A stretch of DNA of 64,000 bases from CAYSQW01 sp964433135 (GTDB lineage: Bacteria; Acidobacteriota; Aminicenantia; Aminicenantales; Aminicenantaceae), in the NCBI GenBank assembly GCA_964433135.1, contig CAYSQW010000011.1, forward strand, positions 1 through 64,000, in the 5' to 3' direction. Shown piece after piece: positions 41,934-51,685 of this stretch. The position numbers were made by a program, and so were the translations under genes. Within the stretch, counting starts at the first letter, position 1, and each line of letters begins with the position of its first letter. A model generated the notes under the pieces. It was given only the letters and a program-made list of their open reading frames with translations, made no database searches and was not told the origin of the DNA.

Positions 41934-43472
41934 ATGAAAGGAAACAGAACCGTTCCATCGGGTATTGCGGTTCTTGTCGGTCTTATGCTGGCGACAGGGA
42001 TCTGGATCCTCAGTGGTTGCGGAGGTGTTCCCGCTGAAAATGCCGAATCATTTGCGGTGAGTCTCGATCGGACAGGTCCGTACCTGGTGCTGGTCACCGC
42101 GGCTGCCAGGCGTGACTTTGCGGGTGCGCTTGCGGAAATTCAAAAGCTCCATCCCGAGGCCGTGGACGTTGACCTGGACCTCGCCGATCTGAACCCCGCA
42201 CGGGATGCTCTCCTCGAACATAATCCCCGTTTCGCGCTGCTGCTGGTTAAGCCTGACGAGCTTGATGTGAACGTTGCCTGGACCTGGTTGAAACTGGCCA
42301 CTGAAATCGATGCGGATCCGTTCGTGGACGTTCGTTCCGGGTTTATTACCGGAGAAACTCCCGAGGCCGCCGCCGGATTCGTTCGTCGGATCTCATCGGC
42401 TGCGCGTGAAGAAATTCTCTTGCCTATGGCATTTGTCGACAATCTTGGGCCCAACGGGGCGGCCGTTCCCGAGTCCTTCAGAATGACGCCCTCCAGCTTT
42501 ATGATTCCCGTCATGGCCCGGGAGATGGAGGTTTCGACCATCTCTCATGGTAAGCGAGGATTTTCTGAGCAGCGTATGGGAAGCATGGATAACGCCGGGT
42601 TGGTGCATTTCGGAGGGCACGGGTATCCCGACGGGATTGTAGACTGTCTGCGGGGTCCGTGGGTACGAAAACTAACGCTGTCTCCCTGCGTGGTTTTTAA
42701 CGGCGCATGTTATAACGGGGTAACCGGCAGGTGGTTCGAGGTCCGCGATTCGGTCCGGGAGCAAAACATCGCGCCGGGGCTTTCCTTCTGCTTGGGGATG
42801 CTTACGAACAATACCGTGGCCTACCTCGCATCGTTGCACCCCGATCACGGATTGCCCGTATACCAGGAAATAGAGTTTATGGCCGTTACCGGCGCTTCCC
42901 TGGGCGAGGTGATGAAACACACCCACGACGGAGTTATCCTCGGAGCGGGCGGTGGATTGCCAGAACTGCCTCCGCTGAAAGGGGGAAAACCGGCTGTAAT
43001 GCAGACTCCGGATGAGATAATGCTCAAGGGGACTGCGGCCCGTGTGCTGTTCGGGGATCCGGCGCTCACGGTTGGTCGGGCCTTTGCGAAGGCCGCATTT
43101 GATGTTTCCACCGCACCGGACGCCGACGGTTCGCTGATCGTGACGGCCCGCCTGTTGAACGATATGCTGCGCAGCAGTTTCACCGACACCTTTCACTCGG
43201 ACCTGGCCTCGGTGGAAAACGGCTTCAATGATCGAGCGCTGATCAGCTTCGAACTGCCCGATGACTTCGGTTCAGTGACCTCGATCGAGGTACTGGATGC
43301 GGCCGCCGCCGGAGGAAAAGAACTGCGCCATCGTCTGGTTGGATGGGGAGTTGAACTCGACGGCGGGCGGCGCCTGCTGCATGTTCAGGTCGACCTGCCT
43401 TCGAGCGGATACATGCAGTCGGAATTTCGCACCAGAGGCTCGGTCGTCAAGCTGAACATAAAGGCGCAGTAG
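41934..43472 (+). CDS. Clan CD (C25/gingipain-like) cysteine peptidase lipoprotein
   Basis: Putative outer-membrane or periplasmic lipoprotein of 512 aa. Lipoprotein signal with LSGC (Cys29). The core carries the clan CD pair: His229 in LVHFGGHGYPDG and Cys259 in PCVVFNGACYNG, each after a hydrophobic strand, about 30 residues apart. The family-like end LFGDPALTV (372-380) matches the closing strand of C25/CHAT-type domains. A final 110-residue beta domain (SLIVTARLLNDMLRSS...) may be an Ig-like stalk. No characterised relative could be named. Ribosome site AGAGGGGG before ATG 41934. The gene stands alone behind a strong promoter with an inverted repeat. Confidence 0.7.
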   Translation: MKGNRTVPSGIAVLVGLMLATGIWILSGCGGVPAENAESFAVSLDRTGPYLVLVTAAARRDFAGALAEIQKLHPEAVDVDLDLADLNPARDALLEHNPRFALLLVKPDELDVNVAWTWLKLATEIDADPFVDVRSGFITGETPEAAAGFVRRISSAAREEILLPMAFVDNLGPNGAAVPESFRMTPSSFMIPVMAREMEVSTISHGKRGFSEQRMGSMDNAGLVHFGGHGYPDGIVDCLRGPWVRKLTLSPCVVFNGACYNGVTGRWFEVRDSVREQNIAPGLSFCLGMLTNNTVAYLASLHPDHGLPVYQEIEFMAVTGASLGEVMKHTHDGVILGAGGGLPELPPLKGGKPAVMQTPDEIMLKGTAARVLFGDPALTVGRAFAKAAFDVSTAPDADGSLIVTARLLNDMLRSSFTDTFHSDLASVENGFNDRALISFELPDDFGSVTSIEVLDAAAAGGKELRHRLVGWGVELDGGRRLLHVQVDLPSSGYMQSEFRTRGSVVKLNIKAQ

Positions 43473-43820
43473 ATTATTCCAGCCTGGATGACGTATCCCG
43501 GCGTGAATGCGAAACGTGTGATTTGTGCTCCCCCGTCAGTTGACATCACTCAGTCTGAACTCTTTCCTTATATAATGGGGGCGGCGTGCCTTGTCGATTT
43601 TTCAAAGGGTAGGTATGGGGGAAGAATGCAGTCCGTAAAGAAGCTGTCTTGATGATTGTATGAGGGTTTGTGTGTCCGGCCCGGATTTCTCATAAGAAGG
43701 GTTGGATTCTTTAGTATTAAAAAACGCCGGGAAGCTGTATAATTTGGAATCGACGATGATCGTCACAAGAGATCAAACCGGAGACCCTTCGGATTAATCC
43801 GGCCTGAGGGGAGGGAGAAG
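43473..43820. other. Intergenic region with TATAAT boxes
   Basis: No gene recognised. TATAAT occurs at 43571-43576 and 43738-43743. A TTGACA at 43540-43545 is 25 nt from the first, too far for a normal spacer. One of the TATAAT boxes probably drives the small membrane protein gene. Confidence 0.35.
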
Positions 43821-44291
43821 ATGTCGTATCATATGAATGCCGATCCCTGGTGGGCGGCGTTAACCGTGTGGGGGATCGTGAATTCCGTCAATGTGCTGCA
43901 GGGTCTGGGATTTCTTTCACGGATCCGCACCGGCGGCATGGCGGTCAATCAACAGCTCGGCTATGTGATGATCGGACTCGCCGTTCCGTCGGCGGTCGCT
44001 CTCGCGGCATTTCTCCGGACAGGGGCGGGATGGCTGCAGTGGGCCGGCCCGGCGCTTTATATCGTTTTTATCGGGTTCATGGTCGCTGTCGATTACATTC
44101 ACCCGTTGGAATTCCGTTCGCCGGTACGCGGCGAGATCCTGATCCCTTTTCTCGTGCTCTTCTTCGGTTCGATCCTGCTGATGGGTTTACCGATGTACCG
44201 TTTGGACCGAAACCTCTGGGTTATCACCGTTGCCACAACGGTTTTCCTGCTGGTTTCAATGATCGCGGCCATGCGCAAGGGCGTTGCATGA
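43821..44291 (+). CDS. Small four-helix membrane protein, function unknown
   Basis: 156-aa integral membrane protein not recognised as a named family. Four or five hydrophobic stretches are visible: ALTVWGIVNSVNVLQGLGFL, VMIGLAVPSAVALAAFL, AGPALYIVFIGFMVAVDY, ILIPFLVLFFGSILLMGLP and a final VITVATTVFLLVSMIAAM. No catalytic motif. Excellent ribosome site (GAGGGGAGGGAGAAG), and the codon pattern matches its neighbours, so the gene is real. It precedes the class V aminotransferase by about 190 nt; a link is not shown. Confidence 0.75.
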   Translation: MSYHMNADPWWAALTVWGIVNSVNVLQGLGFLSRIRTGGMAVNQQLGYVMIGLAVPSAVALAAFLRTGAGWLQWAGPALYIVFIGFMVAVDYIHPLEFRSPVRGEILIPFLVLFFGSILLMGLPMYRLDRNLWVITVATTVFLLVSMIAAMRKGVA

Positions 44292-44485
44292 TATCGGGAT
44301 GGAAGGCGTGCCGATGAGAGCTTCGATTTTTTAAAGCATTGAGTCTCAGCACTTCATCATGATATATATTGATCCTGTTCCGGACGAGGGGGAGCGCGCG
44401 CGTTCACCCCGTCAAACGAATCCGCGATTCTGTTTTTACGGGAAGCGGAGCGCGGTCGGCGGATAAGAATGTCAAGGAGAGAGCA

Positions 44486-45793
44486 TTGGCTGGAGACTCC
44501 GAAAAAGGTCTGTATTCACCCCGGTTGATGGAAGAGATCAGGAGCCGTTTTATCTATACCGATTCGGATCCTTATTCGGGGAAACGGATTTACCTTGACG
44601 CCGCCTCGGGTTCCCTGCGGCCTGAAAACGTGATCGAAGCGATGGAGAGAGAGACGCGCTTGCCCGATCAGCAGGGAAGAGCCAATCCCGGATCCGCTCA
44701 CTCGATGGAAGTCACGGCAAAAGGGATCGAGGACCTCATGATCTTTTTCGGAGCGAAGTCCGGGCAGACCATACCCGGTTGGAGCAGCAGCCATGTCATC
44801 TACCGCATCACGAACGCGGTGCTTTCTTCCATCCCCGGAACGAATGTCGTAACCACCGGTCTTGATCATGCTTCCGTCCGCAGCGCCGTGACGCAGTTTT
44901 CCGAACAATACGGTAAAGAAGAACGCATCGCCGCGCCGGACCGGGAAACGGGTTCCGTCGCATTGGAAACGATTATCGATAGAATCGACAAGCATACCTG
45001 TTTCCTTATCGTCACCCACACCTCCAATGTAACGGGTGAAATCTATGACGTCAAAACCATCGTCAAAGAGGCCCGGAAGATAAAATCGGATCTGTTCATC
45101 ATGGTCGACGGCGTCCAGTACTCCCCGACCGGCCCGATCGATGTCGAGGAGATCGGTGCGGATGCCTATGTCATCGCCCCTTATAAAAATTACGGCGTCA
45201 AGGGATGCGGGTATGCGTATGCCTCGGAGCGTCTTGCGAAGCTTCCGCACTGGAGGTACACTTTCAAGCCGGAGACGAGTTGGGACCTGGGCGGGGTGGA
45301 GCACCAATCCTATGCGGCCTGGTCGGCCGTCATCGACTATCTATGCTGGCTAGGGGAACATTTTACGGTTTCCAGGGATCGCCGTGCACGGGTGGCGGCC
45401 GCCATGCGGAGCATACAAGCGCACTCGACGAGTCTGCTTTCCATGATCATCAACGGCACGGAAAGAGCGGCGGGTTTAAAAGACATGAAGCATGTCACCG
45501 TCTACGGGATGGGGGAGGATTTGTCAAGCCGTGTGTGCCTGGTCGGATTCAATCTTGAAGGAGTGGACTCCGTCGAAGGGTGCCGCCGTTACCGGGAAAA
45601 AGGGCTCAGGCTCCATTCCCCGGGGCATGATCCATTCTTTGCGGCGATGCTGAAACAGCTCGGCATTTCCAGCTTCATCAGGCTCTCGGCGTGTCATTAC
45701 AACACCCGGGAAGAGATAGAGCGGTTTCTCCGGACAACGATGAGAGAGAGGGAAGGTGCCGGCGCATCAAATGAATTTGAATCGCCCGCCTAA
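44486..45793 (+). CDS. Class V aminotransferase / cysteine desulfurase-like PLP enzyme
   Basis: PLP-dependent enzyme of 435 aa. TTG 44486 was chosen because AAGGAGAG lies just before it; the longer ATG reading (44369) adds arginine-rich residues unlike the family. YLDAASGSLRPENV at the start resembles the LDNAAT motif, HTSNVTGEIYD and IMVDGVQYSP are core blocks, and the PLP Lys is in IAPYKNYGVKGCGYAYA. It lacks the persulfide Cys loop of SufS, so cysteine desulfurase activity is unlikely; a lyase or aminotransferase acting on an unknown amino acid fits better. The Lrp/AsnC gene lies downstream. Confidence 0.83.
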   Translation: MAGDSEKGLYSPRLMEEIRSRFIYTDSDPYSGKRIYLDAASGSLRPENVIEAMERETRLPDQQGRANPGSAHSMEVTAKGIEDLMIFFGAKSGQTIPGWSSSHVIYRITNAVLSSIPGTNVVTTGLDHASVRSAVTQFSEQYGKEERIAAPDRETGSVALETIIDRIDKHTCFLIVTHTSNVTGEIYDVKTIVKEARKIKSDLFIMVDGVQYSPTGPIDVEEIGADAYVIAPYKNYGVKGCGYAYASERLAKLPHWRYTFKPETSWDLGGVEHQSYAAWSAVIDYLCWLGEHFTVSRDRRARVAAAMRSIQAHSTSLLSMIINGTERAAGLKDMKHVTVYGMGEDLSSRVCLVGFNLEGVDSVEGCRRYREKGLRLHSPGHDPFFAAMLKQLGISSFIRLSACHYNTREEIERFLRTTMREREGAGASNEFESPA

Positions 45794-45891
45794 GCGTATT
45801 TCATGACGGTTTCAATGTGAAAATGGATACAGCCGGTTGAAGTCATGTCAAGCTTGTGCTAATTTGCTCATATAGAACGAATTGAAATAAA

Positions 45892-46341
45892 ATGGACTCT
45901 AAAGACGGACAAATTCTGAGGCTTTTACAAAAAAACGCCAAAATCAGCAATGTCAAACTTGCCGAGGAAATCGGTCTGACTCCACCCGCGACATCGGAAC
46001 GGGTAAAAAAGCTGGAAGAAACCGGTTTGATTGAAGGGTATCATGCCCGGTTGGACGGAAACAAACTGGGTTACAAAGTGCCGGTGCTGATCGCCATTTC
46101 TTTGGTGCGACATCAGGAAAAGGACATCAAGGATTTTGTCCGATTCCTCAAAACGACTCCGGAAATAACCCATTATTACCACGTTACCGGCGCTTACGAT
46201 TACCTGCTTCAAATCAACATGAAAGATATCAACGATCTTCGGGATTTTCTGATCAACAAGCTGACAGGTAAAAAGGGCATCAACAAGGCGGAGACGTTCT
46301 TGATCATGGACGAGTTCCACTCTCCGCTTCCCGTAGACTGA
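45892..46341 (+). CDS. Lrp/AsnC-family transcriptional regulator
   Basis: 149-aa amino-acid-responsive regulator. N-terminal HTH, ILRLLQKNAKISNVKLAEEI with GLTPPATSERVKKLEETGLI, followed by the RAM effector domain (GYKVPVLIAISLV..., YHVTGAYDYLLQINMKD). ATG 45892 has no Shine-Dalgarno site. It sits between two PLP aminotransferase genes, which suggests control of amino-acid metabolism, though no operator was identified. Confidence 0.93.
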   Translation: MDSKDGQILRLLQKNAKISNVKLAEEIGLTPPATSERVKKLEETGLIEGYHARLDGNKLGYKVPVLIAISLVRHQEKDIKDFVRFLKTTPEITHYYHVTGAYDYLLQINMKDINDLRDFLINKLTGKKGINKAETFLIMDEFHSPLPVD

Positions 46342-46796
46342 CTTTTCTTTCACCGCTGAATCCGCAAACGATTCCATCCCTAGAGAGAATAGAGCCCGTT
46401 GTGTCGACGAATCCTCATCTTTTTTCACGTTTGCCGCATCGGAAGAATGTCTTTTTGGCTAAACAATAATAAGGCAAAGGCCCTTTTTGGCTTTATATTA
46501 TTAGCAAGTGCGTTGATATCGGCTAACATTAAATTGACACAACCGGGCTTTCTCTTTATTGTAATCATGAGAGCCTCCTCTTCCCCGGGACCGATTTTTT
46601 GGATCATGTGAGATCGAAGCCGGCGGGAAGACGGCCCTTTCTTGGAGAAACGCATGAAAGAGATCGGGCGGAATAGACGAACGGGTCAAGGCGGATTCGG
46701 TCTTGCCGGCCCGCCGGATATGACCGCTGCTGAAGCCCGTCGCGAACATCGATGGCGGTGCATTCGGCGGAACCGAGCCTGAGAGGAGACGAAGCC
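46342..46796. other. Intergenic region before the class I aminotransferase
   Basis: No gene recognised. A good promoter is present: -35 TTGACA (46534-46539), 17-nt spacer, -10 TATTGT (46557-46562). The leader to the ATG is about 225 nt, long enough for leader control, but no known riboswitch was recognised. Confidence 0.45.
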
Positions 46797-48011
46797 ATGG
46801 ATTATCGATCTATCTATTCATCGGCAAGCAGGGGAATGAAACATTCGTTCATCCGGGAGATTCTCAAGGTGACCAAGGGGGTTCCGGGTATCATCTCATT
46901 TGCCGGAGGCATGCCGCATCCCTCGTCTTTTCCCAAAAACCTGTTGGCGGATCTTTTCTCCGAAGTCATTCGAAATGAGGGCGATGACGTGCTGCAGTAC
47001 GGCGCCAGCGATGGCGACGGACCCTTGAAGCAGGCTGTACGCAGGTTCGAGGACGCGGAGTGCCTCGCCGCCGATGAGCTGATGGTCACGGTGGGTTCCA
47101 CAAACGGCATCTACTACTTCGCCCGCACTCTCATCGAACCGGGCGACGTCATCATCACTGAAAATCCCTCTTTCCCCGGATCCATTACCGCCCTTGAAGG
47201 CTGCGGCGCTCGGTTGGAGGGTATCCCGATGGACGATGAGGGAATGGATGACCGGCGAATGATCCAAACGGTTCATGCGTTGCGGGGATCCGGAAAAAAC
47301 GTCAAATTCCTCTATTTGATCCCCGAATTCCAAAATCCCAGCGGCTGCACCATGTCTCTTGCCAGGCGGCGGGCCGTCATCGCGGCGGCCATCCGGCTCA
47401 ACCTGCCCATTCTGGAGGATCAGCCTTACCGGGAACTGCGCTATCACGGAGAGAGGATCCCCACTTTGTGGGAAATCGCCCGTACGGAGTACGATGATCC
47501 CGAACGCGTCACGATCGTCAAATCCTATTCGAAAATACTGGGGCCGGGTTTGCGCCTGGGTTTTGCCGCCGGGGCGGCGGGCGTCATCGGTCCGATGATC
47601 AAATGGCAGGAAAAGGTTACCGTCAGCCCGGACAATGTGGCGCAAAGGGTCACGGCGAAATTCATGGAAAGGGGGCTGATGCACCGGCATATCGAAAAGA
47701 TCGTTGAGATGTACCGGCCGCGTCAGAAGGCCATGCTCAACGCCTTGAAACAGGAGATGCCCAAAGGGATTTACTGGACTCGTCCGGAAGGAGGCATGTT
47801 CGTTTGGTTGACCCTTCCCGGGAATCTGGACGCGAGATCTTTGTTTCGTATCGCGCTGGAAGAAAAGGTGGCCTTCATTCCGGGAGAAACCTTTTTCGTC
47901 GGACCCGACAAGCCTAAAAATCACCTGCGCTTGAATTTCTCCTACCCGGACCCGGAGGAAATTAAAGTGGGCGTCCGGCGTCTATCGAGGATTATCCGCG
48001 GAGTTTTGTGA
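46797..48011 (+). CDS. Class I PLP aminotransferase (LysN/2-aminoadipate-type)
   Basis: 404-aa fold-type I aminotransferase from ATG 46797 (ribosome site GAGGAG). The N-terminal segment IISFAGGMPHPSSFPKNLLAD is the hallmark of the 2-aminoadipate/aromatic (MocR-related, HTH-less) group. FLYLIPEFQNPSGCTMS contains the substrate and PLP contacts, SYSKILGPGLRLGF has the Schiff-base Lys, and GGMFVWLTLP and HLRLNFSYP follow, with the carboxylate-binding Arg. The donor is likely a branched, aromatic or alpha-aminoadipate-type amino acid. It lies downstream of Lrp/AsnC. Confidence 0.9.
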   Translation: MDYRSIYSSASRGMKHSFIREILKVTKGVPGIISFAGGMPHPSSFPKNLLADLFSEVIRNEGDDVLQYGASDGDGPLKQAVRRFEDAECLAADELMVTVGSTNGIYYFARTLIEPGDVIITENPSFPGSITALEGCGARLEGIPMDDEGMDDRRMIQTVHALRGSGKNVKFLYLIPEFQNPSGCTMSLARRRAVIAAAIRLNLPILEDQPYRELRYHGERIPTLWEIARTEYDDPERVTIVKSYSKILGPGLRLGFAAGAAGVIGPMIKWQEKVTVSPDNVAQRVTAKFMERGLMHRHIEKIVEMYRPRQKAMLNALKQEMPKGIYWTRPEGGMFVWLTLPGNLDARSLFRIALEEKVAFIPGETFFVGPDKPKNHLRLNFSYPDPEEIKVGVRRLSRIIRGVL

Positions 48012-48425
48012 TCAGTTTAGATATTCGATTTTAAAACGGGCTTTTACGTTGGAATATTTCCAGGTTATCGTGCCCGACTCAAATATGATGTGCAGCATGT
48101 TTTCCACCGGGTTTCTTCGCATCCGCAGCTTGGGTTTTTCAGGTATCTCCTCAAAATCGATATAGGGTATGGTCTCGCCTGATATAAGACAGAGTTTCTC
48201 TCTTCGCTTCTTGATCCTGAGATAATAGAGGCCTTGTCCCGTGTGCTTGATGACGATCAGGTCGTACTTTCCTTTCGGGAGCATCGTATCTTTGCATTTG
48301 AGATCAAAAGGGATCTGAACAGCCTTGAAACGGCACACGTCTTCCCACTGCGAAAAAGCGGGTGATGACAGAAGAGAAAGCAAAAAGAAACACACAACAA
48401 TCTTAAAGGCTTGTCGGTAAAACAT
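48012..48425 (-). CDS. Secreted small protein of unknown function
   Basis: 137 aa with a clear signal peptide (YRQAFKIVVCFFLLSLLSSP, then AFSQ). The mature part is short beta strands (LPKGKYDLIVIKHTGQGLYY, MLHIIFESGTITWKY) and resembles the small beta-sandwich proteins common in Acidobacteria envelopes; no family was recognised. Ribosome site AGAGGGGGG. It converges with the aminotransferase, sharing no bases. Confidence 0.7.
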   Translation of the reverse strand: MFYRQAFKIVVCFFLLSLLSSPAFSQWEDVCRFKAVQIPFDLKCKDTMLPKGKYDLIVIKHTGQGLYYLRIKKRREKLCLISGETIPYIDFEEIPEKPKLRMRRNPVENMLHIIFESGTITWKYSNVKARFKIEYLN

Positions 48426-48566
48426 GATTTCCCCCCTCTTAATTCTATTCTACCAGAATGGATGAGCGTTTTAAAATATCCGGCTGGAGTCAACCCACAC
48501 TCCTGAGTTCAAAGAGCGGTTCATGCGGGGAGCGCTGGCTGCCGCCGCACTTTTCGGTCGGGCCGG

Positions 48567-50030
48567 CTATTTAATGAGATAGAGCTCTTCCTGAGGGGGA
48601 GACAGATATGTGACCCCGCTTTCGCCGGCCAGCGCCTGCTCATGATCCCACCAGAACAGGTACTGGTCTTCGTGTTCGCTGGATGCCCACGGCATATAGA
48701 TGAAATATTCCAATACGAAGTGGTGATGGGGCGGAAGCGGGATGTCCCACATCCACTCGGGGCCGTTGGATCCGATCCGGGGGCCGAAATAGTTCTCGAA
48801 CTTCCTTTCCCGCGCTCCTTTTCCCATGGCATGGCAGTCGATATTGAGGTGGGTCCTTTCCGGATCGAAACCCTCCGTGTAGGCGGAGAAATCGTTCCTC
48901 TCGGCGAACAGATGCAGCTGCGTGTCCCGGATGATGATCCCTTCCGCTTCGAATTTCGCCTTATAGTTTGAAACGATCTTTCGTGGAGAGAGTCCCGCTT
49001 TTATGGATTCGGCCAGGATCCCGTCAATCTTCCGATACGCCGCCCAGAGCTTTTCGATTTCCGGAGGCGGCCCCGTCTCTCCTTTACGAAGAACATAGGC
49101 GTATAGGCCCTGGCTCGGGGACGCCACGATGTCGCCTCCCAGGATAACGACGTTCTCATGGCCCGCGGTCCTGCCCCTCTGGGATATCCCCGTCCCCCGG
49201 CGGCGGAAGACGGTGAGATTTACATCTCTATTCCGCGTTTTCCCAGGCACGATCTCAGCGAAGGCTTTCTTTACGCGTTCCACTTCATCACGCCTCAGTT
49301 TCCTGAGAAGTTCGATCTCGCTCGGCACGGTTCTGCTGATGTAATCCATCATCACGTATTCGGACGAGACGATCCTGTCGGCGTATTTTTTACCGAGTTC
49401 TTCAGTCAGCAGTATATAGTCCGTATGGGAAAGTCCGTCCCGGGCCCGAGTCGTGGTCGGATAAGGGCCCAACTCATGCAAATAGTTGAGAGCGATGCGT
49501 CGGGGATCGCGTGCTTCCACGAATTTCCCGATTCCCTGGAACCGGTAATCATATTCCGTTTCCTTCCCTCCGGGGGGCTGTTTCACGAGAATCGGATCCT
49601 CAATGATATCGTAAGCTCCGCTCTCTTCGACCAGCCCGGTCTTCCAGTGTACCCGCCACGTCTCTCCGGCATGGGACGCTCCCCAGCGGCGCCCGAGAAC
49701 CGCGCGTTCGATCCGGTCGCCGCCGCGGTCGGTGAAGACGAACACGCCGGATGTGCTCCCCAGGTCTTCCGCGCCGAAGGGATCCGGCACGGCTTCCCGC
49801 ATGACATGGATCCACATGTCGACATGGTTCTTCCGCATGACTTCAGGCAGGACGATGTCGAATTTTTCCCGGCGGATCCGGTTATTCCACTCCCTGAACT
49901 CCGCATTTTCTTGAGTCGGTGCTTCGGTTACCGCCGCATCGGTCGATGCGGGGCCGGATTTATCAGAATCGCAGTAACAAAGCAGCAGGGGAATGAAAAG
50001 AATCAATAACAAAGCGTTTCGATGGCTCAC
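48567..50030 (-). CDS. M24 (Xaa-Pro peptidase)-like lipoprotein with altered metal site
   Basis: 487 aa; GTG 50030 follows AAGGAGATC. A lipoprotein signal ends LLLCYC. The C-terminal half follows the layout of secreted M24 peptidases: ENVVILGGDIVASPSQGLYA and AYVLRKGETGPPPEIEKLW correspond to the strand that normally holds two Asp ligands (LNTDTQ-like), here replaced by ASPSQ. NIDCHAMGKG keeps a His, and WWDHEQ replaces the LEQD-type segment before YLSPPQEELYLIK, which matches the usual last strand. I read this as a catalytically altered M24 homologue. The N-terminal 280 residues match creatinase-type domains only loosely. Confidence 0.6.
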   Translation of the reverse strand: MSHRNALLLILFIPLLLCYCDSDKSGPASTDAAVTEAPTQENAEFREWNNRIRREKFDIVLPEVMRKNHVDMWIHVMREAVPDPFGAEDLGSTSGVFVFTDRGGDRIERAVLGRRWGASHAGETWRVHWKTGLVEESGAYDIIEDPILVKQPPGGKETEYDYRFQGIGKFVEARDPRRIALNYLHELGPYPTTTRARDGLSHTDYILLTEELGKKYADRIVSSEYVMMDYISRTVPSEIELLRKLRRDEVERVKKAFAEIVPGKTRNRDVNLTVFRRRGTGISQRGRTAGHENVVILGGDIVASPSQGLYAYVLRKGETGPPPEIEKLWAAYRKIDGILAESIKAGLSPRKIVSNYKAKFEAEGIIIRDTQLHLFAERNDFSAYTEGFDPERTHLNIDCHAMGKGARERKFENYFGPRIGSNGPEWMWDIPLPPHHHFVLEYFIYMPWASSEHEDQYLFWWDHEQALAGESGVTYLSPPQEELYLIK

Positions 50031-50251
50031 GAGAGGATCTCCTTCAGACGAATTTTACCCGTCACCCGGATTGGTACCCGACGGGATCAGGCCCGACCCA
50101 GGCGGGGACACCGAGGCATAAGATTATCACACCGAAAACGGCCGGGTCAAAGATTCAATAGGGGACTGGAAATCAAATCATGGGATGCAGCGGCGAAAGG
50201 GAAACCGATCCTCCCGTCGTTGATATCCCTTATGCTCTTCAGTCGATAATA

Positions 50252-51685
50252 CTATTTTTTCAGCTTGAGGGCTTCAATCTGTCCCTGACGGGCATAGTCG
50301 GCTGCTTCGGCGAGGATGCGTGCCGCCTCCTGCGGGGCATGAAAACCCATGGAATTCTCCGCGGCGATGTAGTCGAGACGCCACTGCGCTTTGCGTTGAA
50401 GTTCAAGCGCCGGCTTCAACTGGGCCTCGGTGGCTCCGGCCTGCTTGGCCTCCTGCACGGCGTCGAGGAGGTCCATCAATGCCGCGCCGCCGCGCTGCAG
50501 CAGGTTGAAGTTTTTTTCCTGGATGGAATCGACGCGCGCGAGGATCTCTTCTTCCGAGAAACGGTGGCAGGTTTGGCAAGCTCGGTTGACGTTCAGCAGT
50601 GGGCTGCGCACCCAGTGGTCGGAAACCTTGGAGGCGCCGTCGCGCTGGTAAGGCATATGACAATCGGCGCATGTCACTCCGCTGCGGACGTGGATCCCCT
50701 GACTCCACAGCTCGAATTCCGGGTGCTGGGCCTTCAGGATCTCGGCGCCGGATTCCTTATGTTTGTAGTCATGGAAGCGGGTACCGTCGGGCAGCCGGGT
50801 TTCGTTCCATTCCTCTTCGAGGTCTTCCATCTTCAGGCCATGACTCCAAGGAAAAGTGAGCGGGAAACCGCCGGAACAATAATATTCAACATGACACTGA
50901 GCGCAGACGAAAGCACGTTTTTCATTGCGCGTGGCGTCTTCGTTGGGGTCGTAAGCCCGGTTTCTGGAGCCTTGCCGCCATACGTCTATAGACGGAGCCG
51001 CGGGAACGGGGGCATCGGACTCGGCCAGCCTCTGCATGGCGACGATGAAGGCCGGTCGAGTGATGGACAGCTCCATGGATTCGGGATCGTGGCAGTCGAC
51101 ACAGGATACGGGATGCGCATGGCCCATATCATATAGCATCTGTTTGAGCTCCTGATAAGACATGGCATAGGTTTTGTTCATGCCGGCGAGGGCGTCGCCG
51201 CCGCCCAGCTGGCGATAAACCGGCATGATGGACGCATGGCAGTGCAGGCACGAACCGGACTGCGATACCGTCTGGCGCTTGGTGTCTTCCTGGTCGATCA
51301 GCATGTAGGCGTGGCCGCGGCGGTCGCGGTAATCTATCGAAAAGGCATAGCCGAGAAACATGCGCTTGAGCCACGGGTCGCGCTCGATCTTTTCCTCCGG
51401 CAGGGCTTCGCTGCCGCCGTGTCCTCCGAAACGCGTGCGGGTGGCAAGGGCCGTCCGTTTATAGGAATCATACTGCTTGGGCCAGTTCTTGCCCCAATGT
51501 TCGGGATCGGTGGTGTCTTCCGTCACTTGGACCAAACGAACGTAAGGATCGTTCGCTTCGGTTTTACGTTCGAAGACATTGATCAGCAGCGCCGTCACGG
51601 CGACGGCGGCCGCTGCCGTCACGAGGACGGTTAAAATGAAAAACCCCGTGCTCCCCGGTATTCTCTTCGGTTTCATCATGTTCAC
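50252..51685 (-). CDS. nrfA: Pentaheme cytochrome c nitrite reductase, catalytic subunit
   Basis: Reduces nitrite to ammonium in the periplasm. Numbered from GTG 51685, the N-terminal helix FFILTVLVTAAAAVAVTALL serves as signal or anchor. Five CxxCH motifs: CLHCH 146, CVDCH 195, CAQCH 261, CADCH 339, CQTCH 370. The active-site heme motif is CxxCH, not the CxxCK of E. coli. The calcium-site residues are kept (HVEYY at 265-269, LKAQHPEFE at 317-324). ATG 51679 after GAGGTGA is an alternative start; GTG 51685 overlaps the nrfH stop. It forms an nrfHA operon. Confidence 0.95.
   Translation of the reverse strand: MNMMKPKRIPGSTGFFILTVLVTAAAAVAVTALLINVFERKTEANDPYVRLVQVTEDTTDPEHWGKNWPKQYDSYKRTALATRTRFGGHGGSEALPEEKIERDPWLKRMFLGYAFSIDYRDRRGHAYMLIDQEDTKRQTVSQSGSCLHCHASIMPVYRQLGGGDALAGMNKTYAMSYQELKQMLYDMGHAHPVSCVDCHDPESMELSITRPAFIVAMQRLAESDAPVPAAPSIDVWRQGSRNRAYDPNEDATRNEKRAFVCAQCHVEYYCSGGFPLTFPWSHGLKMEDLEEEWNETRLPDGTRFHDYKHKESGAEILKAQHPEFELWSQGIHVRSGVTCADCHMPYQRDGASKVSDHWVRSPLLNVNRACQTCHRFSEEEILARVDSIQEKNFNLLQRGGAALMDLLDAVQEAKQAGATEAQLKPALELQRKAQWRLDYIAAENSMGFHAPQEAARILAEAADYARQGQIEALKLKK

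Noticed and set aside
43540..43576. TTGACA ... TATAAT pair as a promoter
   Set aside because: Spacer is 25 nt, beyond the normal range.
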